From the NCBI RefSeq assembly GCF_003572205.1, contig NZ_QXNY01000002.1, forward strand, positions 1,047,283-1,111,282: 64,000 nt of DNA, read 5' to 3'. Source of the stretch: Algihabitans albus (GTDB lineage: Bacteria; Pseudomonadota; Alphaproteobacteria; Kiloniellales; DSM-21159). The notes below the pieces were generated by a model, which did not search any database, had not been told where the DNA came from, and worked only from the letters and a program-made list of their open reading frames with translations. Numbering within the stretch: position 1 is the first letter of the stretch; each line of letters begins with the position of its first letter. This document shows positions 24,847 to 33,327 of this stretch, piece by piece. Position numbers and translations under genes: made by a program.

Positions 24847-26533
24847 CAGCATGACGACCAGCGCCCGACCCAGGCGTAAGCGCACGGCGTCGAACATCGC
24901 CTTCCTGGTGCACTCGGCTTCGGGGCTCTGGCTGACCATCCTGCTGGCGGTGGTGATGGTGAGCGGCACGATCACCGTGCTCTACGCCGAGATCGACTGG
25001 CTGATCCATTCGGAGATGCGCGTCTCCCCCGGCGAGGAGCGGGTCAATCCCGGTCTACTCTACGACAACCTGCGGGTTGCCTATCCCGATGTCGGCGTGA
25101 CCAGCGTTCGGACGGGCGCCATGACCGAGCACAGGGCCGCCTCCGCCCTCGTCACCTCGCCGGAAGAGGGCTTTCGCCTGGTCTGGCTCGACCAGTTCGA
25201 CGGCGCGGTGATCGGCGAGACCCCCTTCGTGACGATCGGGCAGTTCATCAACATCCTGCACACCAACCTCTTCCTGCCGGTGATCGGCCGCTACTTCGTC
25301 AACTTCTTCGGCGTCCTGCTGCTGATCTCCATCGTCACCGGCCTGATCACCTACAAAAAGTTCTGGCGCGGCTTCCTGCGCCGCCCCCGCTTCCACCGCG
25401 ACGCGCGCACCTGGCTGGGCGATCTTCATCGCCTGACAGCCCTTTGGTCGCTCTGGTTCCTGATGATTATCGGTCTGACCGGCACCTGGTGGTTCTACGA
25501 GGATCCGCTGGTCAGCGCGGGCGGCGCACCCGACATCGTGGCGGATCGGCCGGCGCCGCCGAGCCTCACGACCGCCGAGCTCGAGGCCCTCGGCCCCGAG
25601 ACGCCGGAGCCGCGCTCCGGCGCGGAGATCGTCGCCGCCGTGCAGGCCGCCTACCCCGACATGAGGGTGACGACACTTCTGCCGCCGACCATCGCTGACA
25701 AGCCCTTCACCGTCGTCGGCGACCGCGGCGAGATCCTGGTCAACGGCGGCGCGAACACGGTTTACGTCAATCCCTACACGGCCGAGATCATGGGCGCGCG
25801 CCTGTCCGAGGACTGGACGGCCAGCCAGCGCGTCGACGCCGCCATGCACCCGCTGCATTACGGCACCTGGGCCAAGGGCGGCGCGGGCGATCTGGCCGTC
25901 AAGCTGCTCTGGTTCCTGGGCGGCGCCCTAATCAGCTTCCTGACCATCTCCGGCCTGATCATCTATCTCAAGCGCACGCGCCGTGCCGCCGGCACTCTGC
26001 TGAGCGGCACCCGGCTCGCCACCGGCCTGCGGCGACTCTGGAACTGGGTGAAGCCCTGGGGCGGCCCCATGGGCGCCTTGAAGTACGTCAATGTCCTGTT
26101 CCTGGGCGGCATCGTCGCCGGCGGCATCCTGGTCCTGTCCCTCGGCGCCGAGGGTATCGGCGACCGCGGCCGGCACTTCGAGGCGCGGGCGGCCGGGCCT
26201 TTCGAGGTCTCCGCCATCGGGTTGGCCGGCCTGTTGGAGGCCGACCTGCCGCCGGTGCGTCCCGGCGCCGACATGGACGTCTACACGCAGATCGCCGACG
26301 GCCGCTTCCGCGATGCCCGCTTCATCCGCGTCGGGCTGACGGACGCCGGCGGCCAGGACCTCGACAGCGAGATCGTCGAAGGCGGAGACGGCAACGCCCA
26401 CGGCCATGTCCATTTGCCGGAGGCGCTCGAGGGCGTCCGCCTTTGGATCGAGATCGAAGGCTGGGACAGCCAAAGGCACCGCGCCTACTGGCCGCTCGTG
26501 CGCGATCCGGAAAGGGCTTCGCCGCAGGGTTAA
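24827..26533 (+). CDS. PepSY-associated TM helix protein (putative siderophore-iron reductase type)
   Basis: A 568-residue inner-membrane protein. Four main helices are visible: SGLWLTILLAVVMVSGTITVLY (about 31-52), the FFGVLLLISIVTGLITYK and LWFLMIIGLTGTWWFYED segments in the middle, and a C-terminal pair near 350-440. Periplasmic PepSY domains lie between them. This PepSY_TM architecture is common beside TonB receptors and is proposed to reduce ferric siderophores. Context agrees: a Fur-like box upstream and a FecI-FecR-receptor module downstream. The C-terminal 100 residues form an extra periplasmic domain I do not recognise. Confidence 0.85.
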   Translation: MTVESLGSMTTSARPRRKRTASNIAFLVHSASGLWLTILLAVVMVSGTITVLYAEIDWLIHSEMRVSPGEERVNPGLLYDNLRVAYPDVGVTSVRTGAMTEHRAASALVTSPEEGFRLVWLDQFDGAVIGETPFVTIGQFINILHTNLFLPVIGRYFVNFFGVLLLISIVTGLITYKKFWRGFLRRPRFHRDARTWLGDLHRLTALWSLWFLMIIGLTGTWWFYEDPLVSAGGAPDIVADRPAPPSLTTAELEALGPETPEPRSGAEIVAAVQAAYPDMRVTTLLPPTIADKPFTVVGDRGEILVNGGANTVYVNPYTAEIMGARLSEDWTASQRVDAAMHPLHYGTWAKGGAGDLAVKLLWFLGGALISFLTISGLIIYLKRTRRAAGTLLSGTRLATGLRRLWNWVKPWGGPMGALKYVNVLFLGGIVAGGILVLSLGAEGIGDRGRHFEARAAGPFEVSAIGLAGLLEADLPPVRPGADMDVYTQIADGRFRDARFIRVGLTDAGGQDLDSEIVEGGDGNAHGHVHLPEALEGVRLWIEIEGWDSQRHRAYWPLVRDPERASPQG

Positions 26534-26651
26534 CCGATGCGGTCGTTCGGCAAGACTCCTCTGCGGCGCCGCAATCGACTGCGACGCCCGGGCCGGGTCG
26601 TTTCTCTTGGAACGCCGGTTTGTTCAACGGCGCTTGGTGGCATCGTCGAGA

Positions 26652-27245
26652 ATGGATGAGCTGACGATCAAGCATCGTCCGGACGGGGATGCCGGCGAAC
26701 GGACGGCCGCCAGGTCGAGTTCCGCGCCCGGCCAAGCTTTTCGAACGACCGCTCTGGCCAGCCTGCACCGAGATCACTGGCGCGACCTCTGTCGGTATCT
26801 CGCGGCCTCGTTCGGTCAGGGACCGCCGGAGCCCGAGGACATCGCGCAACTCGCCTTTGCCCGGGTCGCGGCGCATGAAGACTTTCGCTCCATCGAGAAT
26901 CCGAAGGCCTTTCTCTGGCGCGTCGCGCAAAACATCGCCTTGTCGGAAAAGCGGTCGCAGGCCGTTCGAGACCGCCGACCGCAGGAGATCGACGGGCTTC
27001 CGCTCGGATCGCGGGACGAGGAGGTCACGCCCGAACGTGTTCTGGTGGCGAAGCAACAGATCGCGGTGATCGCGGCGGCCTTGGACGCAATGCCGGCGAA
27101 GCGCCGCCGAATGCTGGTGTTGAACCGGATCGAAGGGCTCAGCTTCGCCGAAATCGCACGGCGCACGAGTCTTTCGCAGACGGCCGTGAAAAAGCACGTC
27201 GCCCGCGCCATGATCGATCTCGATGCGATCTTGGCCGAACAGTGA
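26652..27245 (+). CDS. ECF sigma factor, FecI type (module 1)
   Basis: A 197-residue extracytoplasmic-function sigma factor. Region 2 covers about residues 38-100 (RDLCRYLAASFGQG, EDIAQLAFARVAAHEDF, then FLWRVAQNIALSEKR), and region 4 about 135-190 (GLSFAEIARRTSLSQTAVKKHVARAM). FecI-type sigmas are released by a FecR protein when the receptor is loaded, and switch on the receptor gene. FecR1 and receptor 1 follow directly. The frame is open far upstream into the PepSY gene; ATG 26652 is the first that starts after the PepSY stop and before region 2. Confidence 0.9.
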   Translation: MDELTIKHRPDGDAGERTAARSSSAPGQAFRTTALASLHRDHWRDLCRYLAASFGQGPPEPEDIAQLAFARVAAHEDFRSIENPKAFLWRVAQNIALSEKRSQAVRDRRPQEIDGLPLGSRDEEVTPERVLVAKQQIAVIAAALDAMPAKRRRMLVLNRIEGLSFAEIARRTSLSQTAVKKHVARAMIDLDAILAEQ

Positions 27246-27288
27246 CAGCTATCTTTCGAAATACGCGCATCTTTTGAGATACGGGCCA

Positions 27289-28314
27289 GTGGCTTCCAAC
27301 GACGAGACGACAGACGCAATCCGGATCGCCGCGCACGACTGGCAAGCCCGGATCGAAGCCGGAGACATGACGCCCGCGGAGAGGCAAGCGTTCGATGCCT
27401 GGCTTGCGGCCGACCCTCGGCATCGGTCGGCTTACGACCGTGCGGCACGCTTATGGCGCGAGGTCGCCGGGATCGAAAGAACCGCCCTGCCCTCGCGCAG
27501 CCTGCGGCCCCTGCCGCGCGAGCGCTTCATCGCCTGGCGAAGCGCCGACTGGCGGCGTTGGCCCCTGCGCTTCGCCGCCGGCTCGGCCGTGCTCGCGACC
27601 TTGCTCCTCGTCATGCTGCTGACCGATCCCACGGCCTTGCTGTCGCCCGACTCGAAACATTTCGAAACGCAGGTCGCCGAAACGCGCGAGATCGCGTTAG
27701 CCGACGGCAGCAGCGTCACGCTCGGCGCCCGAACCCGCATTTCGGTCGAGCTGGGTGAGACGGCACGGAACATCCGGCTGCATTCCGGCGACGCCTTCTT
27801 CGAGGTGGCGAAGGACTCGGCCCGGCCCTTCATCGTCGAGTCGGACGGCGCCTACATCGAAGCGCTCGGCACGGCCTTCGACGTTCGCCGCAGGCCCGAG
27901 CGACTGGGCGTGGCCGTCGCGGAGGGGACGGTGGAGTTCCGCGCCACGGCTCCGAACGACCAAACCGTGTCGACACGGCTGTCGGCCGGTCAGCAGATCT
28001 CCGCCGACCGCCAGGGCGTACTCGACGGGATCACCGCGATCCAGCCCGCAACGGTCGGCGCCTGGCGCCGCAGCCGCCTCGTCTACAACGGCGCAGCGCT
28101 GTCCGACGTCGTCGCCGACGCCAATCGCTACCACGACGACTGGATCCTTCTACGCGACCGGACGGCGGCGCAGCTCGAAATCACGGCGGTCTTCGACGCG
28201 GCGGATATCGATGGCATGCTCGCCGCGCTCGGCGAGGCCCTGCCCATCGTCGTCTGGCGCGCGCCAGGTCCCCTGATCATGATCGGCAGCAGGCCTCCGG
28301 ACGTGGCGAACTAG
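27289..28314 (+). CDS. FecR-family transmembrane sigma regulator (module 1)
   Basis: A 341-residue inner-membrane regulator. The cytoplasmic DUF4880 sigma-binding domain is at about residues 11-60 (IRIAAHDWQARIEAGDMTPA and onward), one helix at about 94-112, then the periplasmic FecR domain (VAETREIALADGSSVTLGAR, and RPFIVESDGAYIEALGTAFDV). The C-terminal segment LVYNGAALSDVVADANRY is the receptor-contacting STN-like end. It lies between the sigma gene and receptor 1. A GTG at 27289 begins right before DUF4880; an ATG at 27223 would overlap the sigma gene. Confidence 0.9.
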   Translation: MASNDETTDAIRIAAHDWQARIEAGDMTPAERQAFDAWLAADPRHRSAYDRAARLWREVAGIERTALPSRSLRPLPRERFIAWRSADWRRWPLRFAAGSAVLATLLLVMLLTDPTALLSPDSKHFETQVAETREIALADGSSVTLGARTRISVELGETARNIRLHSGDAFFEVAKDSARPFIVESDGAYIEALGTAFDVRRRPERLGVAVAEGTVEFRATAPNDQTVSTRLSAGQQISADRQGVLDGITAIQPATVGAWRRSRLVYNGAALSDVVADANRYHDDWILLRDRTAAQLEITAVFDAADIDGMLAALGEALPIVVWRAPGPLIMIGSRPPDVAN

Positions 28315-28391
28315 ATACCCAGAGTCCAAAACCGAGACAAAAATGCCGATGGTCGGTGACGATTCCCTCACCTCAAGCGTCGTTCATTTAG

Positions 28392-28408
28392 ATGCGATTG
28401 CGACGCAT
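28392..28408. promoter_or_regulatory. 17-bp inverted repeat upstream of receptor 1
   Basis: ATGCGATTGCGACGCAT reads A-TGCGA-N5-ACGCA-T, ending 26 bases before the receptor 1 start. The same TGCGA-N5-WCGCA layout with matching outer base pairs occurs upstream of receptors 2 and 3. It is probably a shared operator. This copy is the weakest dyad of the three. Confidence 0.5.
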
Positions 28409-28434
28409 TAATATTTGTTACGGGGGGAAAGTTC

Positions 28435-30879
28435 TTGGAGATCCGTTACCTTAGGTCGATCCGCCGCATAGCGCTGCGCGGATTGGTTTCATTGCTGCTG
28501 CTCGGTTCATTCGCCGCATCCGGCTCAGCCCAAGAAAATCAGCCGGTTCCAATCGACTTGCCAGCGCAACCTCTGGGGCAGTCGCTGGTCGAGCTGGCCG
28601 AGCAGACCGGCGTCACGATCATCACCGAAGACGCCCTGGTCGCGGGCAGAACCGCGCCGCCTCTGTCCGGCGTCATGGCTCCGGAGGAAGCGGTTCGACG
28701 TCTTCTCTCCGGAAGCGGTCTGTCGCTACGCATCGGTACGGGCGGCACGGTGATCGTCAGCCGGGCGGAGCCGGAGGCGGGCACCGACGGACCGCTGCAG
28801 CTGCAGCCCATCACGGTCGATGCCGTGCTGGGCGGCACCCTGACGGAGAGCTACGCCGCGCCCGACTCCTTCAGCGCGACACGGACGAACACGCCCATCA
28901 TCGAGACGCCGCAGTCGAGCCAGGCGGTAACACGCCAGGCATTGGAAGATGCCGGGACGACGGAAGTCGCCGACGCCTACGACTACTTGGCCGGAATTCA
29001 GCGGGACAACAATATCGGCGGCTTGGTCGGCGACGCCTACCTGGCCCGCGGCTTCGTCGCCGACGATATCCTTATCAACGGCAATCGAAGCGGCCGGCCC
29101 TCGACCCTCGATACCGTCAACGTGGAGCGGATCGAGGCGCTGCGCGGCCCTACCGCGACGCTGTTCGGCCGCGCCGATCCCGGCGGTCTCATCAACATCG
29201 TCACGAAGCAGCCTCTGTCCGAGCCGCTTTATCAGGCGGAGGTGAGCGGCGGCACTGGAGTTGCAGGCGAAGGCAGCCGCTTCCGCGACATCCGCGCAAC
29301 CCTGGACAGCGGCGGTCCGATCGACGAACAGGGCCGCGCCCGCTACCGGTTCAACGCCGCTGCCGAACAGGAACGGAGCTTCCGGCAAGACAGCGACAAG
29401 ACGGTCTTCTTCGCCTCCCCGGTGGTCGACCTGGAATTCGACGACAAGACCGTCGCCAACCTGGAACTGTCCTATCAATACCGGCAAGACGTCTTCGACC
29501 GCGGCAATTTCTTCGTGGATGGCGATCTGGACCTGCCGCGAGACTTCTTTCTCGGCGAAGACCAGGACGACGACCAGACATCCCATATCGTGACGGGAGC
29601 GCTTCGGGTCGACCGCGAACTTTCGAATGCGGTCAATGCCAGACTGGGCCTCTACGGCAGCTACGGCGACCTGTCGAGCGAGGGGCTAGAACCTAGCAGC
29701 GTCATTGGCTCGCAAGTCTCCGCCGCACGTGTGAGCAACGACGGCTCGGACCTGTTCCTAACGGCTCAACCGGAGCTGGTCGCAGAGCTTTCGACGGGAT
29801 CTATCGGCCATACACTGCTGTTCGGTCTGGACGCGTCCTATCGGGAAAGCGACCTGCTTTTCTTTCGTGGAGCACCCGGAGCCCCCATCGATGCCTTCGC
29901 ACCGGACTTTCCAGTCGACCTGCCGGACTTCGACTTGTCCGTACCGGGCAATCAGCGCTTCGACTCAAGTTTCACAGCGCGATCTATCGGCGTCTACGCT
30001 CAGAACCAGATCGATCTCAGCGAGCAGTGGAAGCTGCTGCTAGGCGCGCGCTGGGATTCCGTCTGGCTGTCGAGCGACATCGAAACCACCTTCAACGCTG
30101 GTGCGCTGGTGACGGATGCGCGAGACGAGGATTTCAAGGACAGCGCCTTTCTGCCGCGTGCCGGGCTCGTTTACCAGCCGGTCAAGCAGGTCGGCCTCTA
30201 TGCCTCCTACTCCGAAAGCTATCGGGCGCCGCCGCCCACCAGTACCCTGCGGGACGCGAACGGCGATCAGGTCGACGCCGAGACGGGGCGCAGCTTCGAA
30301 GTCGGCGTCAAACTGGACGCGCTCGAAGGGCGGCTGACTGGGACGTTAGCGGTGTTTCGCACGGAAAAGGAGAACGTCATCGACACGGATCCGGCCGACC
30401 CCTTTGCCGTGACCAACCTGGGCGAGGTGCGCAGCCAGGGGGTGGAGTTCGATCTGTCGGGTGAGGTCTTCGACAACTTCAGCCTCGGCGTGACCTACGC
30501 CTTCACCGATGCGGAGATCACCGACAACGAAGGCGGCGTGCCGAGCGGGACCAGGCTGCGGAACGTCCCGCGCCATGCCGCCTCCCTGCAAGCCGCCTAT
30601 CGCTTTACGCAGGGTCCCTTGGACGGTCTGCGGATCTTCGGAGGTGCCGTTTACCAGGGCGAAAAGCCGACGAGCACCGAAGGAGGCTCGCCGCCGGACC
30701 TTCCCGACTACGTCCGTCTCGATCTCGGCGCCTCCTATGAGTTCAACGAGAACCTGCAGGCGCGGCTTCAACTTCAGAACCTTACCGATACGGAGTACTA
30801 CACCAGCGCGAATGGGCAAGACCGGGTAACCGTCGGGCAGCCCTTCAACGCGACGCTTGGTGTCAGGGTGACGTTTTGA
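28435..30879 (+). CDS. TonB-dependent siderophore receptor with STN signalling domain (receptor 1)
   Basis: An 814-residue outer-membrane transducer. Signal peptide about 1-32 (ends SAQ-EN), STN domain about 37-105, TonB box region LQPITVDAVLGG, plug about 140-250 with QAVTRQALEDAGTTEVADAY and LRGPTATLFGRADPGGLINIV, then a beta barrel ending in VTF. It takes up a ferric siderophore and signals through FecR1 and FecI1. TTG start chosen because a GGGGGGAAAG ribosome site precedes it and the signal peptide begins there. It is a close paralogue of receptor 2, so the ligands may be similar. Confidence 0.94.
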   Translation: MEIRYLRSIRRIALRGLVSLLLLGSFAASGSAQENQPVPIDLPAQPLGQSLVELAEQTGVTIITEDALVAGRTAPPLSGVMAPEEAVRRLLSGSGLSLRIGTGGTVIVSRAEPEAGTDGPLQLQPITVDAVLGGTLTESYAAPDSFSATRTNTPIIETPQSSQAVTRQALEDAGTTEVADAYDYLAGIQRDNNIGGLVGDAYLARGFVADDILINGNRSGRPSTLDTVNVERIEALRGPTATLFGRADPGGLINIVTKQPLSEPLYQAEVSGGTGVAGEGSRFRDIRATLDSGGPIDEQGRARYRFNAAAEQERSFRQDSDKTVFFASPVVDLEFDDKTVANLELSYQYRQDVFDRGNFFVDGDLDLPRDFFLGEDQDDDQTSHIVTGALRVDRELSNAVNARLGLYGSYGDLSSEGLEPSSVIGSQVSAARVSNDGSDLFLTAQPELVAELSTGSIGHTLLFGLDASYRESDLLFFRGAPGAPIDAFAPDFPVDLPDFDLSVPGNQRFDSSFTARSIGVYAQNQIDLSEQWKLLLGARWDSVWLSSDIETTFNAGALVTDARDEDFKDSAFLPRAGLVYQPVKQVGLYASYSESYRAPPPTSTLRDANGDQVDAETGRSFEVGVKLDALEGRLTGTLAVFRTEKENVIDTDPADPFAVTNLGEVRSQGVEFDLSGEVFDNFSLGVTYAFTDAEITDNEGGVPSGTRLRNVPRHAASLQAAYRFTQGPLDGLRIFGGAVYQGEKPTSTEGGSPPDLPDYVRLDLGASYEFNENLQARLQLQNLTDTEYYTSANGQDRVTVGQPFNATLGVRVTF

Positions 30880-31073
30880 GGGGCGCGACCGGCTCGGCGT
30901 TCCGTCGCGGAACAGGGGCAACGACCACTAGAAGGTGGTTGGAGAAGGCCTGTCCACCGCCCAAACCCGTCGATAGGCTCAGGCTGAAATATTATCTTTC
31001 AACGCCTTAACTCAATTCTGAACAGGTCGAAGGATCTTCATGCTCAGGCGTAGCGGCCTTTTTCAACGGCCTG

Positions 31074-31490
31074 CTATGATTCGGAGCCACCATCCCGGAC
31101 GGTGTTCGTCGGCGGGCTAGGGCGGGAGAGGATGAAGGTGGCGGAGAGCCCGAGCACGACCACCTGGACCGCCAGGACCCAGGGCGGGGTGTTCATCGTG
31201 AGCGACAGGCCCAGCACGGCGGCGATGGAGAGGAGGCCGAAGATCTTGGCGCGCCGGCCGATCGCGCCGTATACCCTCCAGTCGCGAATCAGCGGACCGA
31301 AGACGCGATGCCCGAGCAACCAGTCGTGCAACCGCTCCGACGAGCGGGCGAAAGCGAAAGCCGCGAGCAACATGAAGGGCGTGGTCGGCAGGAGCGGCAG
31401 CGCGGCACCGAGGCCGCCCAGAGCCAGCGCCGAGACCCCCACGGCGAGCCAGAACAGACGCAACGGCGAAAGGCGGGAGCGCAGCTTCAC
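31074..31490 (-). CDS. YbaN/DUF454 family inner-membrane protein
   Basis: A 138-residue membrane protein with about three or four helices. The N-terminal LFWLAVGVSALALGGLGAAL followed by PLLPTTPFMLLAAFAFARSS is diagnostic of DUF454 (YbaN). Members are often found beside haem or siderophore uptake genes in proteobacteria, in keeping with this iron region, but no function is established. GTG start without a strong ribosome site. It lies between the two FecI-FecR-receptor modules, on the opposite strand, with about 200 bases to sigma gene 2. Confidence 0.88.
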   Translation of the reverse strand: MKLRSRLSPLRLFWLAVGVSALALGGLGAALPLLPTTPFMLLAAFAFARSSERLHDWLLGHRVFGPLIRDWRVYGAIGRRAKIFGLLSIAAVLGLSLTMNTPPWVLAVQVVVLGLSATFILSRPSPPTNTVRDGGSES

Positions 31491-31631
31491 CTCACGACGC
31501 CGCCGCGTTCGGACTCGGGGTATCGATGCGTGGGAGGTCCTTGGCCATTGCCCTGCATAAATAACGCATAACCGGGAAATAGCAGCCTATCCGTTCGGAT
31601 TTCGCAGCAGCAGCAGCGTACTCGCTTGTTT

Positions 31632-31651
31632 TGAGAATGATAACCAATTGC
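31632..31651. promoter_or_regulatory. Fur-like box upstream of sigma factor gene 2
   Basis: GAGAATGATAACCAATTGC (31633-31651) agrees with the E. coli Fur 19-mer GATAATGATAATCATTATC at 14 of 19 positions by hand. It sits 44 bases before the FecI-type gene of module 2, in the gap shared with the divergent DUF454 gene. FecI genes are standard Fur targets. Confidence 0.6.
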
Positions 31652-31694
31652 AATATGGATCCGAAAAGGCCATCGTACGGCGCTTCGATATCCG

Positions 31695-32276
31695 GTGGAT
31701 CGCAATCGAGGTCGGGGGACGGCGGTGGGGAGCCGAGACTGGTCCAGGGCGCGGGACGGCGAAGAGCCGGCGTGGCTGAACGTCTTCCTGGCCAACCAGA
31801 ACAAACTTCTCGCCTTTTTCGGGCGCAAGGCCGGCGCGCGAGATCAGCCCCGCGATCTGCTGCACGACCTGTTCGTCAGGATGGCCCAGAACGCCGGCGC
31901 GGCCGGCATCGACGACCCGCGCGCCTATATCTTCCGCGCCGCGGCCAACGTAGCGATCGATGCGGCAAGGGCCGACCGCTACCGCAGGGCGGAGGCCCCG
32001 CCGCCGCCCGTCGAAGAGCTGCATAGCCGCGATCCTTCGCCGGACGCACTGCAAACCACGATCGACCGGGATCACCTGCGCCGGCTGGACGAGGCGCTCG
32101 CCAAGCTGCCGGAGCAAACCCGGGCCATGATCTATCTGTTGCGCATCGAGGGGCAGAACTACGAGGGCGTCGCGGCCCTGTTCGGACTGTCCAAGAGCGC
32201 GGTCGAAAAGCGCGTGGCGAAGGCCCTGCAGCGCTGCAAGATCGAGCTGGAGGCCGGAGGTCGCGGCGGGCGGTAA
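31695..32276 (+). CDS. ECF sigma factor, FecI type (module 2)
   Basis: A 193-residue ECF sigma factor. Region 2 spans about 28-90 (NVFLANQNKLLAFFGRKAGA, DLLHDLFVRMAQNAG, DPRAYIFRAAANVAIDAAR), and region 4 about 125-180 (LPEQTRAMIYLLRIEGQNYE, then LFGLSKSAVEKRVAKALQRC). It precedes FecR2 and receptor 2 and would drive receptor 2 when the siderophore is bound. GTG start; a Fur-like box lies about 50 bases upstream, so the module should be induced by iron limitation. It is clearly diverged from sigma 1. Confidence 0.9.
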   Translation: MDRNRGRGTAVGSRDWSRARDGEEPAWLNVFLANQNKLLAFFGRKAGARDQPRDLLHDLFVRMAQNAGAAGIDDPRAYIFRAAANVAIDAARADRYRRAEAPPPPVEELHSRDPSPDALQTTIDRDHLRRLDEALAKLPEQTRAMIYLLRIEGQNYEGVAALFGLSKSAVEKRVAKALQRCKIELEAGGRGGR

Positions 32277-32335
32277 ACGACACGATACAGTTTTGGCGCC
32301 ACCGAACGTCTTAATTCTTTGACAGAGGAACGCTG

Positions 32336-33208
32336 TTGGACCAACGGTTGAACATGGCCGATCAGCGACCGCCGGAAGATGCGCACGACAAGACCCGGCC
32401 GCTGCCCGACCTCCAGGAGCCCGAGCTGCAGCGGCTACGGGGCGGCAAGGCCTTTCCGCCCGGCTTCGATGCGCATGCCATCGCACGCCGGTCCCGCCGC
32501 CGCCGCCGGATTCTTCGCGGCGGCAGCCTCGGCCTGCTGACCGCAGTCCTGCTGTTGGTCGCGTTCGATCCCAGCGTCACGGCCGACTACAGCGCCTCGG
32601 TCGGTCAGATCGAACGCATCACGCTGCCGAACGGAACGCGCGTCCAGCTCGACAGCGGTGCAGCGATATCCTGGTCGCAGACCGACGCCGAAAGCCGCGT
32701 TCGGCTGCACGGCGGCGTCGCACTTTTCGAGACCGCCGGCAGAGTGGAGCGCGCCTTCGTCGTCGAGGTCGGCGATTTGGAGGTTCGACCTGTCGGAACG
32801 GTCTTCGCGGTTGCGGCGGAGGGTTTCGGGTGGTCGGCTCTGGTCGAATCCGGGCAGGTCCGGGTCTCCCTGCCGGACAGTGGAGCAAGCAGCCTGATCG
32901 GCCCAGGCGAGGCGGCTTCGGTTGCGGGGACAGGCGGGTCATTGAGCAGCGCGGCCATCGACGCCGAGCGAACGCTGGCATGGCGCAACGGCGTCCTGGA
33001 CTTCAAGAACGCGCCGCTGACCGAGGTTGTCAGGACGCTCGACCGCTACCGTCCGGGACGCATCCTTCTCCTGAGAGAAGACGCGGCGAGAAAACGCTTC
33101 GACGGCGTTCTGTCGTTGGACGACATCGATGGAGCGCTGCAAATCGTCGCCGAGTCCAGTGGTCTGGACTTGCTCGCCACCTGGCCGCTGCTGGTCGTTC
33201 TCCGCTAA
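32336..33208 (+). CDS. FecR-family protein without the DUF4880 sigma-binding domain (module 2)
   Basis: A 290-residue protein. The N-terminal 55 residues are polar and proline-rich with no DUF4880 domain. One membrane helix is at about 58-77 (RILRGGSLGLLTAVLLLVAF). The periplasmic FecR domain follows (GQIERITLPNGTRVQLDSGA, then VEVGDLEVRPVGTVFAVAAE) and the STN-like C-terminus (TEVVRTLDRYRPGRILLL). TTG start with an AGAGGA site. Because FecR binds its sigma through the N-terminal domain, this protein must contact sigma 2 through a different short tail, or act differently. Confidence 0.85.
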   Translation: MDQRLNMADQRPPEDAHDKTRPLPDLQEPELQRLRGGKAFPPGFDAHAIARRSRRRRRILRGGSLGLLTAVLLLVAFDPSVTADYSASVGQIERITLPNGTRVQLDSGAAISWSQTDAESRVRLHGGVALFETAGRVERAFVVEVGDLEVRPVGTVFAVAAEGFGWSALVESGQVRVSLPDSGASSLIGPGEAASVAGTGGSLSSAAIDAERTLAWRNGVLDFKNAPLTEVVRTLDRYRPGRILLLREDAARKRFDGVLSLDDIDGALQIVAESSGLDLLATWPLLVVLR

Positions 33209-33275
33209 ATCGTCGCCGGTATTGCCGTCAGCGTTACGGTTCTCCGTTTTTCATCCGTCATGTCCTTTAGAGCGG

Positions 33276-33292
33276 TTGCGAAGGGATCGCAA
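33276..33292. promoter_or_regulatory. 17-bp inverted repeat upstream of receptor 2
   Basis: TTGCGAAGGGATCGCAA is a perfect dyad T-TGCGA-N5-TCGCA-A; the outer bases extend the arms to seven (GTTGCGA/TCGCAAC, 33275-33293). It ends 35 bases before the receptor 2 start. The same architecture precedes receptors 1 and 3. Confidence 0.6.
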
Positions 33293-33327
33293 CTGGCGGT
33301 GTGTTTTCGATCCCAGGGGGCATTGGC

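Noticed and set aside
30880..31073. Hairpin-like GGCC repeats after receptor 1 as a terminator or REP element
   Set aside because: The arms are short and bulged, and no T-tract follows in either direction.
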